A stretch of 64,000 nucleotides of DNA from Diplonema japonicum (taxonomy: Eukaryota > Euglenozoa > Diplonemea > Diplonemida > Diplonemidae). The DNA lies in the NCBI GenBank assembly GCA_964019335.1, contig OZ025729.1, positions 248,001 to 312,000 of the forward strand, written 5' to 3'. The notes below the pieces were generated by a model. That model did no database searches and was not told the origin of the DNA. It saw only the letters and a list, made by a program, of their open reading frames with translations. Shown here piece after piece: positions 17,757 through 28,305 of the stretch (positions are counted from its first letter, which is position 1; the number at the start of each line of letters is the position of its first letter). A program made the translations under genes and the position numbers.

Positions 17757-18293
17757 ATGCCAGTGTCAAGTCAAGCAGACTTTGATTTCATCGACCCCTG
17801 GGTTTGGACCGCGTCGTCGGCCTGTGCGTTCGTGTGTTTTATTGTCATACCAGACAGATTGAAAGATTTAAACACAGCATATGCCTCGATGACAGCTATG
17901 ACAGTTGACGCTCAGTACACGATATGGTGGGTGCAGGTAGGGGAGTGGATATACCTCACGGTGGAATGGTTTGTGGAATTATTCACGGGCAGCCTGGCTA
18001 ATGTGCAAATTGTCTCTGTCCTCACCCTCATCATCCAGCTCGTTTCACTCCTATACGCAATATGGGTCGTGCACGCCAAGAACGAGCTGCACCTCCGCCG
18101 CAAGCACGACCACAAAAAAACCGACGAATATCGCAGGAAGATCCCTCTTATCCCGTCTTGGGGCCTTATGGCATTATGGATGTCTTGCTTCTGCTTCCTC
18201 TTTCACTGGGTGGGAGGCCTCACCATATTAATGGGTCAGGTGTACCCTGTGTTGATCTGCATCGGTATTATGTTGATGATATTTGTGCCTTGA
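17757..18293 (+). CDS. Small multi-pass membrane protein, unknown family
   Basis: 178 residues from the ATG that ends an A-run; the frame is open further upstream only through homopolymer codons. Hydrophobic segments lie at about 18-34, 65-85, 87-111 and 140-178 (the last probably two passes), separated by a strongly basic cytoplasmic-type loop (HLRRKHDHKKTDEYRRK, about 115-132). The final residues are hydrophobic with no tail. No motif identifies the family; four or five passes with a polybasic loop are all that can be said. It lies between the chromodomain-ART genes and the PPR gene on the same strand. Confidence 0.7.
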   Translation: MPVSSQADFDFIDPWVWTASSACAFVCFIVIPDRLKDLNTAYASMTAMTVDAQYTIWWVQVGEWIYLTVEWFVELFTGSLANVQIVSVLTLIIQLVSLLYAIWVVHAKNELHLRRKHDHKKTDEYRRKIPLIPSWGLMALWMSCFCFLFHWVGGLTILMGQVYPVLICIGIMLMIFVP

Positions 18294-18555
18294 GAATTTA
18301 AAAAAAAAAAAAAAAAAAATACCGGGAGAGGGGAGGGGAGGGGGAGAAGAAAGGGGGGGGGGGGGGGAAAGTAAATTTTAAAGTAGATGTACATACACCA
18401 CAAAAAAAAAAAGAAGTGTTGATTAAAAAAAAAGAAGATAACATAATTTTTTTTTATCCCCCCCCTTTTTTTTTTCTCTTTTCCCCCGGCGGTCTTTGAC
18501 ATGTATTAAAAAAAAAAAAAAAAAAAAGGGTGGGGGACGAGTGGGGGGAAAAAAA

Positions 18556-19689
18556 ATGAACTCAGACATATGGGGGCATCGCCTACCCCCACGGCAGGCG
18601 CCCACTCTGCAAGACGTTTTACGCGAAATATCCCAAATGGGGAAGAATATCAGAGGAAGGAACGTCCGTCAAGCCATGGCGGGAAAGGTGATAGACGCGT
18701 TCATTCGAGGAAGCGGGAGTGTAAGCGACGCCAAGACAGCCCTGTCCACCCTCATACGTATGAAAAGCACATCAGCTGCAAAAGGACTGTTCGAAACCGC
18801 AACGAAAAAATTCAAAGCCGACGGGGAAATGCACGGGCTGCTCCTGACGGCTTACGCAAAAAGCTCGCTTACAACCGAGATCAACAGACATCTAAACACA
18901 ATGCAAGTACAGGGAATTTCCTTGAACATAACTTGCCACCGAGCGATCCTCAACAACATCTCACTGGTTCAGCCGGAATCCGCTGCGTTTACATATTTCG
19001 ACACGAAAATTCTTGCAGAAGGGTATCCTTGCGACCCGCAGTGTATTTTGTACCTAATGCGGGCCACGAAGAGCCCTGTTGTGTGCAAAGCTCTGCTTAA
19101 CAGCGTGCGGCACAGCACATTGTCTGCACATGATGCCGCTTATATGAAATGTTTGGGAGAAGCTGGGGAAGCTCGTCTTGCGTCGAAATTCTTCTTTGAG
19201 CATTGTCGCCATCCAAGCAGCAGGACTTTCAACGAGCTACTTCGCGTGTATAAAAAATCCGGTCAGCTGGGTCAAATTAGAGCACTTTTCTCCGAGCCTC
19301 AATACCACCGTTACATAGACGTGTCGTCGTATGTGGTGTACATCAGTTGTTTGGTGTGGGAAGCTGTTATTACCCGTGATTTTCGTGGTGCACTCCGCGA
19401 GGCAGATGCCATCTGGTATCTAGCGCATCATGAGAATTGCGCGACGACGCCTTCGGTGTACCAGGCGAAGCTTACGCTGCATTATCACGCGAAGGACGTT
19501 CCTGGTGCGGGTTCGCTCTTCATGTCGTATCTCCGGTACTTTCGTCCGAAGGCCATGACGCCTTTCATCTCAACCTACGCAAAGCTCCTCTGGAGGACGG
19601 GGCACCGCGACGATGCTATAAAACTAACCTCGAAGTACAACGTCACTCAGACACTCCTCAACCGGCACCAGCATTCAACCACAGAATAG
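18556..19689 (+). CDS. PPR-like helical-repeat protein
   Basis: 377 residues from the ATG after an A-run; an open extension to 18496 is lysine and glycine homopolymer and is rejected. The protein is a run of about 35-residue helix-turn-helix units typical of pentatricopeptide repeats: HGLLLTAYAKSSLTTEIN, RTFNELLRVYKKSGQLGQI and PFISTYAKLLWRTGHRDDAI are the clearest. PPR proteins bind organelle RNA for processing, editing or translation. The N-terminus is mildly basic, without an obvious long presequence. Divergent units mean that the bound RNA cannot be guessed. A T45-like run follows the stop after a few bases. Confidence 0.8.
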   Translation: MNSDIWGHRLPPRQAPTLQDVLREISQMGKNIRGRNVRQAMAGKVIDAFIRGSGSVSDAKTALSTLIRMKSTSAAKGLFETATKKFKADGEMHGLLLTAYAKSSLTTEINRHLNTMQVQGISLNITCHRAILNNISLVQPESAAFTYFDTKILAEGYPCDPQCILYLMRATKSPVVCKALLNSVRHSTLSAHDAAYMKCLGEAGEARLASKFFFEHCRHPSSRTFNELLRVYKKSGQLGQIRALFSEPQYHRYIDVSSYVVYISCLVWEAVITRDFRGALREADAIWYLAHHENCATTPSVYQAKLTLHYHAKDVPGAGSLFMSYLRYFRPKAMTPFISTYAKLLWRTGHRDDAIKLTSKYNVTQTLLNRHQHSTTE

Positions 19690-19693
19690 TGGG

Positions 19694-19729
<36 letters not shown>

Positions 19730-19754
19730 CCCATCAAAGATCATGCAGGTTTTT

Positions 19755-19782
19755 TTTTTTTTTTTTTTTCTTCTTTACACAG
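19755..19782 (+). promoter_or_regulatory. Candidate splice-leader acceptor for the 19855 gene
   Basis: A T-run, then CTTCTTTACACAG ending at 19782, about 72 bases before ATG, with a second pyrimidine tract between. The consensus fits a 3' splice acceptor with no obvious donor exon upstream, as expected for trans-splicing. Confidence 0.5.
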
Positions 19783-19854
19783 AGGAAGACCACCTCTTCC
19801 TTTTTTTTCTTTTCTTATTTACACTCTCTCCCTCCCCCCCCTTTTTTTTCCAAA

Positions 19855-22200
19855 ATGACAAAACTGAAACAAAAAACCTTGGACAACAAGGTGTACTGCA
19901 ATGTGAGGCTGTCCTTTCTATTAGTGAGCGCAACGGCGATAAGCACACTGCTGTCGCTGGCAGGGGGCCTTTTAATGTACAGCGAATCTCTGAAGTCCTT
20001 AGAAGGGGTCGTGAGGGACATATCAGACGCACAGGTGCAAAGACTGAAACTGGAACTCGAGCAAAGCTACGTTGAGGCACTAAGAGCAGAGAAAGAGCTC
20101 CACACAGTAATCCTGGGCAGGATACAGGGACAGCATCACATAGGAACGCACCCCAACAAATCACTAAATATTCACGACAACGACACAAGAACATGGGAAG
20201 AACAACTGGAATGGGAGACATTCCCACGCGTGCGGCACTCCTGGTGGCTAGACGAAGTGGGTGTCGAGGTGGTACCCCATGTTGAGGACGACCCCGCTCT
20301 GTTCTTCATGCACACCTGGAACGAAATCATAGCCGGTAAGCTGTCGTACGTAAAGGCATTCTACAACCAGGTAAGACAACCAGCAGGAAGCGTCCACAGG
20401 GCCACAGCTTACAATGTACACACGGACAATGGTACAATCGTCAATGAAAGCTATCAGTGGGACTTGATAGCTTCGGAACGTGCATGCCACGATGGGATGC
20501 TTAACACATCGACGGCAAAGGCCGGTGAACGCCTCGCACAGTGCGCAAAGAAACCGGAACTGTGGCTATCCAGCGACTTAACACCGTTTATGTACATATT
20601 TTTGGACACTTGGTACGCCGCTCCACCCCCGCCCCATCCATGGTCTGTCTATAAGTTCTTCGGGGTAAGGGTGGCATGGTATTTCCGACAGTGGGAGATC
20701 CGCTTGAAGGAGTACACCGAACGAAACAGCAACACCGAAGTCCTCATTTTCGACCAGCTCACAGAAATAGTGTACGCGAGCAGTTCAGTAACTGAAACAA
20801 TATCAAGTTCATGCCTTGGGCAGGACAGGGACAATATTTACTCTCGTTTGGAACAGTGCGCGATGCAGCTTACGAACCAATCCAAAATGGAAAACGCATG
20901 GAATGCAGTAGGGCGTAGGTGGCCCGGCTTCTGGGTCGAGAACATAGAAGGCGGAGAACACTTCATCCGCACGCAGACGTTGTTGCGGCTTGACAACGGC
21001 CGCAACACCATTACCTTCGACTCTGTAATCCTGTGGATCCAGTCCACCAGCGTGGTTGAGGACAAGGTTGACGCAGCACTAATTCTGCTCATCGCGTTCT
21101 GTTGTGTTGTGCTGGGATGCGACCTCTTTGTCCTTCTTCTGGAATACGTTTTTGTAGTAATCCCCATATCCAAGATTTCCAGTTCCACATCGCATCTCGT
21201 CACGATGGACCTGGACGGTGCTCATCGAGAGATCGTTGCTGCTATACGACAATGGGCAAATGTTGGTGAAGTGGTTCACCTAGCTGATGGCCTGTTGTTC
21301 GCGTGCCATGTCCTTGAACAGTATAAGGCGTACCTTCCGAGTACGCTGTTTGTCATCCAAGAACCGGAAACATTCTCCTCAGACGGCGAGGGAACGGAGA
21401 ATTCTGGGAGCAGCAAGGGCTTCGTGAAGTCGCGTCTGAACGTCGGGCTGAACAGTTTGAAGGGCGCGGTCATGAAAATACGCTTGAATGTTGAGTCGCC
21501 GAAAACACACTGCTCGGACTTCAGCAACACAATCTCAGTCGTGCTTGAAAAACTAACAGCAACAGGCGGGGTTCTTCACGCATTTACACTAACCGATCCA
21601 GAAGTACTTCACATGTCATGGGGCCTATCTGCAGCATGCGGCGATGTCATCTTTAAAGCATGTACCTGTGCTGTTTATTTGGAAAAAGCTAAGATTGTCA
21701 AATGGGGTTCCATTGCATATGGAGCACTTGAGGCAGGGAACGTTGGCAACTCCACACATAAGGGTTTTGCGATAACAGGCGCACCGCTGAAGAATTTGAA
21801 CGCAGTGTTTTCGTTAGCCACGTACTTTGGGGAAAGGGTGGGTCCTGTCGTTGCGCTGCCGTTGAGCGCGTCTGAGCCTCTTAAAGGAAGGATTATGACC
21901 GCGGCGATTGGGTACATTGTTGGTGATTCACTGAATTTCCTTTCGGTTCAGGTGAGCGGCTGCCTCGACAGTAGCAGCGATGAATGGATGTACACAATGG
22001 TCTCCTCGCCTGCGGACCCTTTGTTGGATATATTTAAGCAGCTCTTAACAGAGCACGATGCTAAGCGTGAAATCTCGGGGCAGGCGGAGTCAATAGCTTC
22101 GGTGGACACCAGCAAGCTGGGGAACGTGCAGGAGTGGGTGCACAGCAGGTTGAGGGAAGGAAAATTTCTTTTCCGGATAACGGAGCCGTACTTATCTTAG
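19855..22200 (+). CDS. Two-pass sensor with class III cyclase-like domain
   Basis: 781 residues. TM1 is at about 20-43 (LSFLLVSATAISTLLSLAGG) and TM2 at about 406-436. Between them lies a large extracellular domain of about 360 residues with several NxT/S sites and Trp-rich text, plausibly a Cache-type ligand sensor. After TM2 a HAMP-like linker leads to a cytoplasmic domain whose order of motifs recalls the class III nucleotide cyclases of protists: LHAFTLTDPEVLHMSWGLSA (about 570-590) and YGALEAGNVGNSTHKGFAIT (about 622-641), cognate to the GxVxAGNxGxxxRxDYTVIG block. The metal-binding Asp pair is not recognised, so it may be a pseudo-cyclase. The start follows CCAAA after a pyrimidine tract. 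Sensing at the plasma membrane is inferred. Confidence 0.7.
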   Translation: MTKLKQKTLDNKVYCNVRLSFLLVSATAISTLLSLAGGLLMYSESLKSLEGVVRDISDAQVQRLKLELEQSYVEALRAEKELHTVILGRIQGQHHIGTHPNKSLNIHDNDTRTWEEQLEWETFPRVRHSWWLDEVGVEVVPHVEDDPALFFMHTWNEIIAGKLSYVKAFYNQVRQPAGSVHRATAYNVHTDNGTIVNESYQWDLIASERACHDGMLNTSTAKAGERLAQCAKKPELWLSSDLTPFMYIFLDTWYAAPPPPHPWSVYKFFGVRVAWYFRQWEIRLKEYTERNSNTEVLIFDQLTEIVYASSSVTETISSSCLGQDRDNIYSRLEQCAMQLTNQSKMENAWNAVGRRWPGFWVENIEGGEHFIRTQTLLRLDNGRNTITFDSVILWIQSTSVVEDKVDAALILLIAFCCVVLGCDLFVLLLEYVFVVIPISKISSSTSHLVTMDLDGAHREIVAAIRQWANVGEVVHLADGLLFACHVLEQYKAYLPSTLFVIQEPETFSSDGEGTENSGSSKGFVKSRLNVGLNSLKGAVMKIRLNVESPKTHCSDFSNTISVVLEKLTATGGVLHAFTLTDPEVLHMSWGLSAACGDVIFKACTCAVYLEKAKIVKWGSIAYGALEAGNVGNSTHKGFAITGAPLKNLNAVFSLATYFGERVGPVVALPLSASEPLKGRIMTAAIGYIVGDSLNFLSVQVSGCLDSSSDEWMYTMVSSPADPLLDIFKQLLTEHDAKREISGQAESIASVDTSKLGNVQEWVHSRLREGKFLFRITEPYLS

Positions 22201-22559
22201 CTGTTTTTGGCTAAGGACGGCACATTTTTCTTTTCTTTTTCTTTTTTTTTTTTTTTTTTTATTTCGATTTTTCGCGCGAGAAAAATCCCCATCGATTGGC
22301 TTTAAGATGCTGAAGCTCGCATCCCCAAATAGCTCTTTTGGAGTGACTGCGGCCGATGTTATCTTATCGATCAAAAATGCCATCCATGACTGAAAGGCGG
22401 ACCCCACGGGTGGCAACAAGATGCATGACAAGCATGTGTAGGTCCACGGTGGGCACCAACCAGCGCAAAAATAGATCGAGTTCCCCCCCCTCCCCTGCTT
22501 TTTCACCATCGCCGCTGGAATGCGCGCGGCCAAATATTCCCCCCCCCCATTTTTTGAGG

Positions 22560-22657
22560 CGTCCTGCCACATACCGCAGGTACCCTTAAATGTCTCTTTC
22601 TTGTGGCTAATTTTAGCATTGCACGCTTAACGCCACCTAGTGTTGCAATCAAAGCCC
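22560..22657 (+). repeat. Rep-F followed by Rep-D
   Basis: Rep-F: CTGCCACATACCGCAGGTAC, then CCTTAAATGTCTCTTTC. Rep-D: GCACGCTTAACGCCACCTAG, then TGTTGCAATCAAAGCCCC and a T-run. Rep-F recurs at about 5907, 23919 and 48040; Rep-D at about 17463, 34775 and 39777, each followed by T. Confidence 0.8.
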
Positions 22658-22899
22658 CATTTTTTTTTTTATTAAAAATATTTTAATTAAAACTAAGGTA
22701 CAAGGTACAAAAAAAAAAAAAGAAACCCTTTTCTGAAGGATTAGATCTTGTCTCCATCTCCATCATAAGCAGTAAGCACAGCCTGCTGCCTTTTGTGTGG
22801 TTAAAGGTCGAAAAGCCACTTTCGCATGAAAGGAACAACACCCCGAAGGGGTCGTTTTGTATGCAGGAGGTTTCCTTTCTTTTTTCTTTTTTTTCGGCA

Positions 22900-23115
22900 G
22901 GGGATGTCCTACGGGAGTACACCCTGCGCTGGTATGCAGGCAGCAGGAACACGTCAGTCTCGACGGTGGAGCTGGCACTGGACTTCGAGAACGTGACTGG
23001 GAAGACCCTGGGGAAGAAGATCTGGCACACATGTGCAGCCCTGCAAGCGAAGAGGCAGGAGGTGTACCACACACCACCAGTAGCTGGAGATCACAAAAAA
23101 ACCACCTTAATTTAA
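22900..23115 (+). pseudogene. Decayed coding fragment related to 7172-7408
   Basis: Frame reads LREYTLRWYAGSRNTS, then VELALDFENVTGKTLGKK. The LDFEN block is shared with 7172-7408 and with 51222-51280. A FCxQE/FCIRE block also recurs nearby. The family is unknown, probably part of a mobile unit. Confidence 0.45.
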
Positions 23116-23189
23116 CTTGAACAAGAAAAACAAAATTAGGGGTCGAAAAATCTTATTGTTGTTGTTTTTATTTTTATTTTTTTATTTCA

Positions 23190-23645
23190 CTCTTCGTCAT
23201 TTTCTTCACTCACTAGGGGCCTCAAAATTTAACGCGAAATCGCCATAATTTAACTAGTTAAATTATGAGATTTTCGAGTTAAATTATGGGGCTTCAGAGT
23301 GAAAAAATGGGTCTTGTCGTGGAAGAAAATGTACCCAACCCCTTGAAAATTCTTTTTGGGGACGGGGTATTTTGACTATTTTTGGCCATCTGAGGCCATT
23401 CCAGCCCTTAAAAGTGGGAATAAGTGCCTTACTTCCCCTTTAAATGCCACGGCGAAATAGCTACCCTGTATTACCTTAGGAAAATCCCCAAAAAGCTGAC
23501 CTGCGTGAAAAAAAACAGCAGTGAAAGCAGTGAAGAGTGAGTGACTCAAATGACGAAGAGTGAAATAAAACGACTTACTTGCCGCCAAATGAGCCATTAT
23601 TTAACTCGCGTTAAATAATGACTCATAATTTGTTGGCAATACATA
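23190..23645 (-). mobile_element. Rep-H foldback element, inverted copy
   Basis: Reverse orientation relative to 32215-32750 and 27045-27795. The terminal block TTATTTCACTCTTCGTCAT is the reverse complement of the GACGAAGAGTGAAATAA end of the other copies. It shares GCTATTTCGCC-type and AAAGCTGACCTGCGTG text, and TTTAACTAGTTAAA palindromes. The opposite end holds the TTTAACTCGCGTTAAA palindrome. No coding capacity. Confidence 0.75.
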
Positions 23646-23959
23646 GCTAAGGGGGGGGGGGGGGGGGGCGAATAATTCCCTCCCAAAGAATGTGTTTTTT
23701 TCCCAAATAATTCCCGACCCCCTTTCTTTTTTATTTTGGGGGGACCGGGGGGTCACATGTTAGTCGTGCAACGGGCTTTTCTCAGTTATGCCTGTGCAGG
23801 TACTAGCCTACCTAACCCATGTACTACACCCCTTTTTTGACTAAAAAGTCGATTTCCGCCTGGTTTTGGGCACTTTTTGGGCACTTACGAGCAATTCCTT
23901 TGCATTTTGAAGAACAGGGACATCACATACCGCAGGTACCCTTAAATGTCTCTTTTTTT

Positions 23960-25030
23960 TATTATTATTATTACTGTAAAACGAAAACTCCCGGACGGAA
24001 AAATGTCCGAGTTTTTTTGGCGTCCGGGAATTTTTCCGTCTGGGAGTTTTTCCGTTCGGGAATTTTTTTTAGGTAAGGCCGTCAGGGGCCTGGTCCACTA
24101 CCACCTACATACTGGCCTGGGCTGCAAACGGCAACCGCGCGAAGAAACCCCCAGGGTTCCCTTTCTGCATCTTTGTCCTCCCTTGCTGCCCTGAGGCAAT
24201 CAACTTGTCGAGCCTTCGTGTGGCCTACTACCTTTCTTAATAGATGATTTACAGCTGCGTTCAACCCAATATCCATCGGTTGAACCATGTAGGTGAGCCC
24301 AGGGGGACAAAAGCAATGTGCACGTTTGCGCCTGCGAACAACTCTACGAACCCATAGGCATAGGTCGTGTGAGAGTTGTGGTCGCCGCCAAGCAGCAGAA
24401 TCGGCCCGTTCGGCAAAACCATGGGAATCGATGATTTATAGCAAAAAGGAAGAAACAGCTCCGTAACCCAGATACCGAGTATCATAATTAGCCCAATGAT
24501 TGGGCGATGCCGTTAGGCTCCATTCGGTGGGCGGGTGCTTGACCAGGGCACGGATAATCCCTGCCGGTTACGTTTCCGCTTTGCCTTTGTATTTAACCAT
24601 CCAGCCAAGGAAACAGCCAGCTGTTCGGTTATAGCCCGTTTTGTCCCCCAAGCCACGGACTTTTACGACCTTGGCACCCCTTTTTGTTTTGGTTTTTAAC
24701 CCCGTATTCCAGACCAATTCCGGCCTTACTTTATGGGTGTCGATTATGGACCTGAATTCCATGGTGAAACAGCGTGCCTTCTCGTTGTCCTTCTCGTTTC
24801 CGGGCTTTCCGGAGGTGGCTTGCGGCTTTTGTCTTTCTTGCTGCAAAATTTTGTCAGCCTAGCCAGTGGAAAAGGACAGTGCCCCACCAAAGTCTATATA
24901 TATATATATATTTTTTTTTTTTTTCCTACTTGCAGACCTTTAAATTTCTCCTGTTTTCCGCCCCGGCACGGTGCAACTAATACCTCTCTTGTTACACACT
25001 GTACACACACAGAAGAAAAGAACAACAATT
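23960..25030 (-). mobile_element. Pogo/CENP-B-type DNA transposon remnant, copy A
   Basis: On the minus strand, decayed frames over 24846-24082 read IIDTHKVRPELVWNTG, GAKVVKVRGLGDKTGYN, PILLLGGDHNSHTT and then, after a frame change, VQPMDIGLNAAVNHLLRK. These match in order the DDE_1 transposase core (LLxDGHxSH, THxxQPxD). Asp-Gly of the second catalytic block reads Gly-Asp and the first Asp block is lost, so it is inactive. The left flank (23976-24070) is a run of CTCCCGGACGGAAAAATG-type palindromes. Closely related to the copy at 62215-63595. Confidence 0.8.
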
Positions 25031-25170
25031 GATTTCTTGTGTAAATGATGGCTCCTCATTTCCCGTGGTTTTGATATTGGCATCGTTTCAAAAAAAACCA
25101 ATTGACACTTTCAATATTTCTCTAAGTACTTTTTTCCAAAGAAAAAGATTTCTACAACTTTCCCGGCCCA
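25031..25170. other. Short AT-rich spacer
   Basis: Nothing recognised between the pogo remnant and the next decayed coding region. Confidence 0.4.
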
Positions 25171-25823
25171 GGTTAGGAAAGAAAACACCCCAGAAAATGG
25201 GAAAGTAAGTGTTACTAGTACCCAGAAAATAGAGGGGGTGACAAAAATGGATGCTTTTAAACTTGCTGTTGAGAAGCTAGAGGTAAAAAAAAAGGGTATT
25301 CGTACCGAGAAAGGGTAAATGGGAACACCTCGGCGATCAGGACACCCGCCACAGGTTCTTGAGGAGCTCAGTGGCAACGAGTGCGCCGTGCATGTAGTTA
25401 CTGATGTCTTTGGCCCGTACAAAAAGAAGATTCTTGAGTTTCCGGATTTTACAGGTGCTATGAGCTCAGGAGCACACCAAAGGGTGTATTGCTACGTGTG
25501 CGTCCACGAGCTAGAAGGAACTAAAGTACATCATCAAAGAACTCGATGCAGACAGGGCAGAGAAAAGGCCCCCAGTCTATGTATCTTGTGATGAGTATGA
25601 GGACGTTCCTGATAGCCTTCCCGGACTTGAAAAACGAGAAAAAAAAGTAACCAAATTACAAAAACACTCGACACCCCATGACAAGCCCAAAGCACCAAGT
25701 ACACCTACGAATGAGCCTCTTAAAACCCCCCAAAATGCGGTAGAAGGCCTAATAGTATGAAAAAGAAACGAGGTCGCCCACTCAGCAGCAGCACATCTCA
25801 GCAGCAGAAGACTAGGAAATGAA
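25171..25823 (+). pseudogene. Decayed gene with AT-hook-like end
   Basis: Three frames give one coherent protein text: TKMDAFKLAVEKLEVKKKG (about 25240-25300), then ECAVHVVTDVFGPYKKKILE (about 25380-25440), and after a shift near 25515 LKYIIKELDADRAEKRPPVY and TPNEPLKT-like proline/lysine-rich sequence. After another shift comes KKRGRPLSSS near 25760, an AT-hook motif (RGRP). The frame breaks mean that it is dead. It may be the accessory frame of the adjacent DNA transposon or a host DNA-binding gene. Confidence 0.45.
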
Positions 25824-26884
25824 GGTTTCCACTTTCAACATCATTTCAGCCACCTTCTAGCAGTGAGTTCCGCTATTTCTTGCTATTGAAAGCATACTCT
25901 CTGCCCGATTTTGACCCTAAAACTGAATTTTTCATAGGTCAAAATAGCACCCTTGAGCAATTTCTGACCCCGGGTTCTTTCCTGATATGGGCCGGGAAAT
26001 ATGGAGAATTCTTTTTAAAGGGGGCGGCATGCCCAAAGATGCAACGAAAGTGTCAATTGGCCTCATTTTTTTGGGGGGGGTTTTTTTTGAAATCGACCCA
26101 TATTCTAACCTATAGTAGGCCTCAGCTTAGGAAGAATTAAGTCACCCCATACATACACGAATCCGTGATTTTATTTTATTTATTGTTGTAAATTGCTCAG
26201 CAAGAAAAAGAAGAAGAAAGAAAAGAAAAAAAAGGGGGGGGGGGAAACGGGAAAATAAAAAAGGAACTACTATTTTTCACCCTTTTCGTCATCGTCTGCG
26301 TAAACCCATACACAGTACTTGACCAAGGGGTTGAAAAGGTAATTACGGAAATCAGATCGATTTTTTAAAGGAAATCGAATTTTTTTTTTTTTACGCCCAG
26401 AAATATTGAGGGGGGGGTTTTATAGCACTTCCGTGCAATATTGAAACCCCCCCCCCAAAAAAAGGCAGTTTTTCTGCTGTATTTCTTTTTCTCTTATTAA
26501 TTTTTCTTTTCTTTGCACACTTCCGACTTCTGGGTGCGTAGCGAACACCTGAATTGAGACGTGGCAAAAACAAAGAATAAGGCAAACAAAGGCGGGGAGC
26601 AACTTTATGGCATGCTTTGGAGCCGACAGTTAGCGCTGGTTGCCTTGTGTCAACCTTATATTTATTTTTCCTTCTACCCTCCCCCCCCCTTGCTGCTTTC
26701 TCTTGATCTCTTTTTTTTCTTTCGCCGTTGTGGATTTCAAGTCCAGTAAACAGTTTTTCCTTGGTCACACCCCAGTCACTGCAATCAGATAGCCCCGGGT
26801 TACGGTGGCTATAAAAATTTGGGAATCTCACACTATTCCAGATTTTCTGTGGAGACTCGGGGAATGTGTTATCCCCCAATGTGC

Positions 26885-26915
<31 letters not shown>

Positions 26916-27044
26916 ACTGGCCGTTGTTTGTACGTGCCGGGTAAAACCTGGAGAAGTTTGTCAACCCGCAACACGTTGCCAACGTTCCCCTTTTGTTTAG
27001 ACAAGTCAAAGACTCGTTCTTGCAAAAAAAAAAAAAAAAAAAAA
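25824..27044. other. Gene-poor spacer
   Basis: An AACATCATTTCAGCCACCTT block near 25840-25860 resembles the 3' end of the introner-like segments. G and C runs lie near 26235 and 26410-26460. A reverse Rep-C copy lies at about 26911-27024. The minus-strand open stretch 26391-26879 shows no recognisable protein. Confidence 0.5.
26911..27024 (-). repeat. Rep-C, reverse copy, between two A-runs
   Basis: Reverse complement of GCAAGAACGAGTCTTTGACT and the downstream GGGGAACGTTGGCAACGTG and CCAGGTTTTACCCG blocks. It is closed on both sides by A-runs. Forward copies lie at about 13393-13470, 39418-39440, 45024-45140, 47780-47900 and 47916-48020. Confidence 0.8.
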
Positions 27045-27795
27045 AAAAAATAGCTATTTACTGCCAACAAGTAATGACTTTACCGTTACCTCGAGGTTCC
27101 GCATTTTACCGTCGAGGGCCCGCAGGGCCCGAGATGGTAAAATGCGGAACCGAGAGGTCGGTAAAGCATTACTTGGCGGTAGGTAAGTGGTTTTATTTCA
27201 CGACACTCTGAAATTACTTCACCACGAGGGGCACAACAGGGTGACAAGGGGTACAACAAGAGAGGGGTTACAAAGGTTACAATACAAGTTGTTTTTCCTC
27301 CTTTTGTTGACTTAGAGCTGCCGCTGTCGCTGGCATTGCCACTGTCACCATCTCTAATCAGGCCTTCCCATACCTAGCGCGGCCGCTGGCTCCTTTTTTT
27401 CTGCTGCTTCGGTATTTTGAAGTCTTTTGGGGAGCTTGGGTAAGCTGACTAAGTTACCCTTACCCACAGAAGAGTTACCGACAGAAACTGGGAACAAGGC
27501 CTAGCCAAAAGTGGGCAAATTGGGAGGAAAAAGTAGTCCAACTTGGAACTGAGCCGAGGCAAAAGTTGGCCAATTGAGCTGAACCTGGGGGGAAATTAGC
27601 AAACTGAGAGGAAAAAGTAGCCCCACTGGGAACCGAACCGAGGCAAAAATTGGCCTACCGAGGCATATTATTTAACGGAAACCCCCTATTACTTCACGGA
27701 AAACAGGCCATTATTTCACCGTGAAGTAATGAGATTTAGCGTGAAGTAATGGGCCCCCCAGTGCGTGAAGTAATTTCTGAAGAGTGAAATAAAAA
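27045..27795 (+). mobile_element. Rep-H foldback element
   Basis: Opens with a near-perfect foldback at about 27060-27185: AAGTAATG, CTTTACCG and GGTTCCGCATTTTACC are repeated in inverse on the other side of a GAGGGCCCGCAGGGCCC centre. The body carries GTAGTCCAACTTGGAACTGA and GAAGTAAT palindromes near 27690-27780. It ends at GAAGAGTGAAATAAAA, as does the copy at 32215. The body part recurs inverted at about 59345-59600 and a short part at 45160-45290. No coding capacity. Confidence 0.75.
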
Positions 27796-28011
27796 AAAAA
27801 AAAAATAAAAAAAAAAATCATTTTCGAAAAGCAGTTTTTTTTTTTTTTTTTTTTATTTTGTCAGGTGTGCACTTTTAACTACTATTCCCCCCCCCGCTTT
27901 TTTTTCCGTTCTTTTTTTCTTTTTTTTTTATACAAAAAAACAGTGAAATTAACGACTACCAACAGGAAAAAAAGGGGGGGGGAAATAAGCAGAAAATAAA
28001 AAAAAAAAGAA

Positions 28012-28272
28012 ATGGCCGAGCATAGACAAGGCATATCACATGCGATGGCCTTCCATAACAGAAGGAAGAGCGAAGCCGAAAGGACAAAAATGAGAGAGAA
28101 ATGGTATATAAAGAAAATAAATAAAAAAAAAAAAAAAAAAAAAAAAACCAACAGCGACCCCTTGTACCGCCCTGTCCCGAAGGACATTTCAAGAAGCATG
28201 AATCCTGTAGTTTTCTTTGAATTGTCTAAAGGATTGTCAGTGTGTATGTTTTTTTTTTTTTTTTTTTCAAGG

Positions 28273-28305
<33 letters not shown>

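Larger units (their letters stand above)
22201..23959. other. Repeat-filled spacer
   Basis: Contains Rep-F then Rep-D back to back (22560-22657), a decayed coding unit (22900-23115), an inverted Rep-H member (about 23190-23645), a G-run at 23651-23668 and a second Rep-F at about 23919-23953. A further minus-strand open stretch (22192-22572) has no recognised content. No intact gene. Confidence 0.6.
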
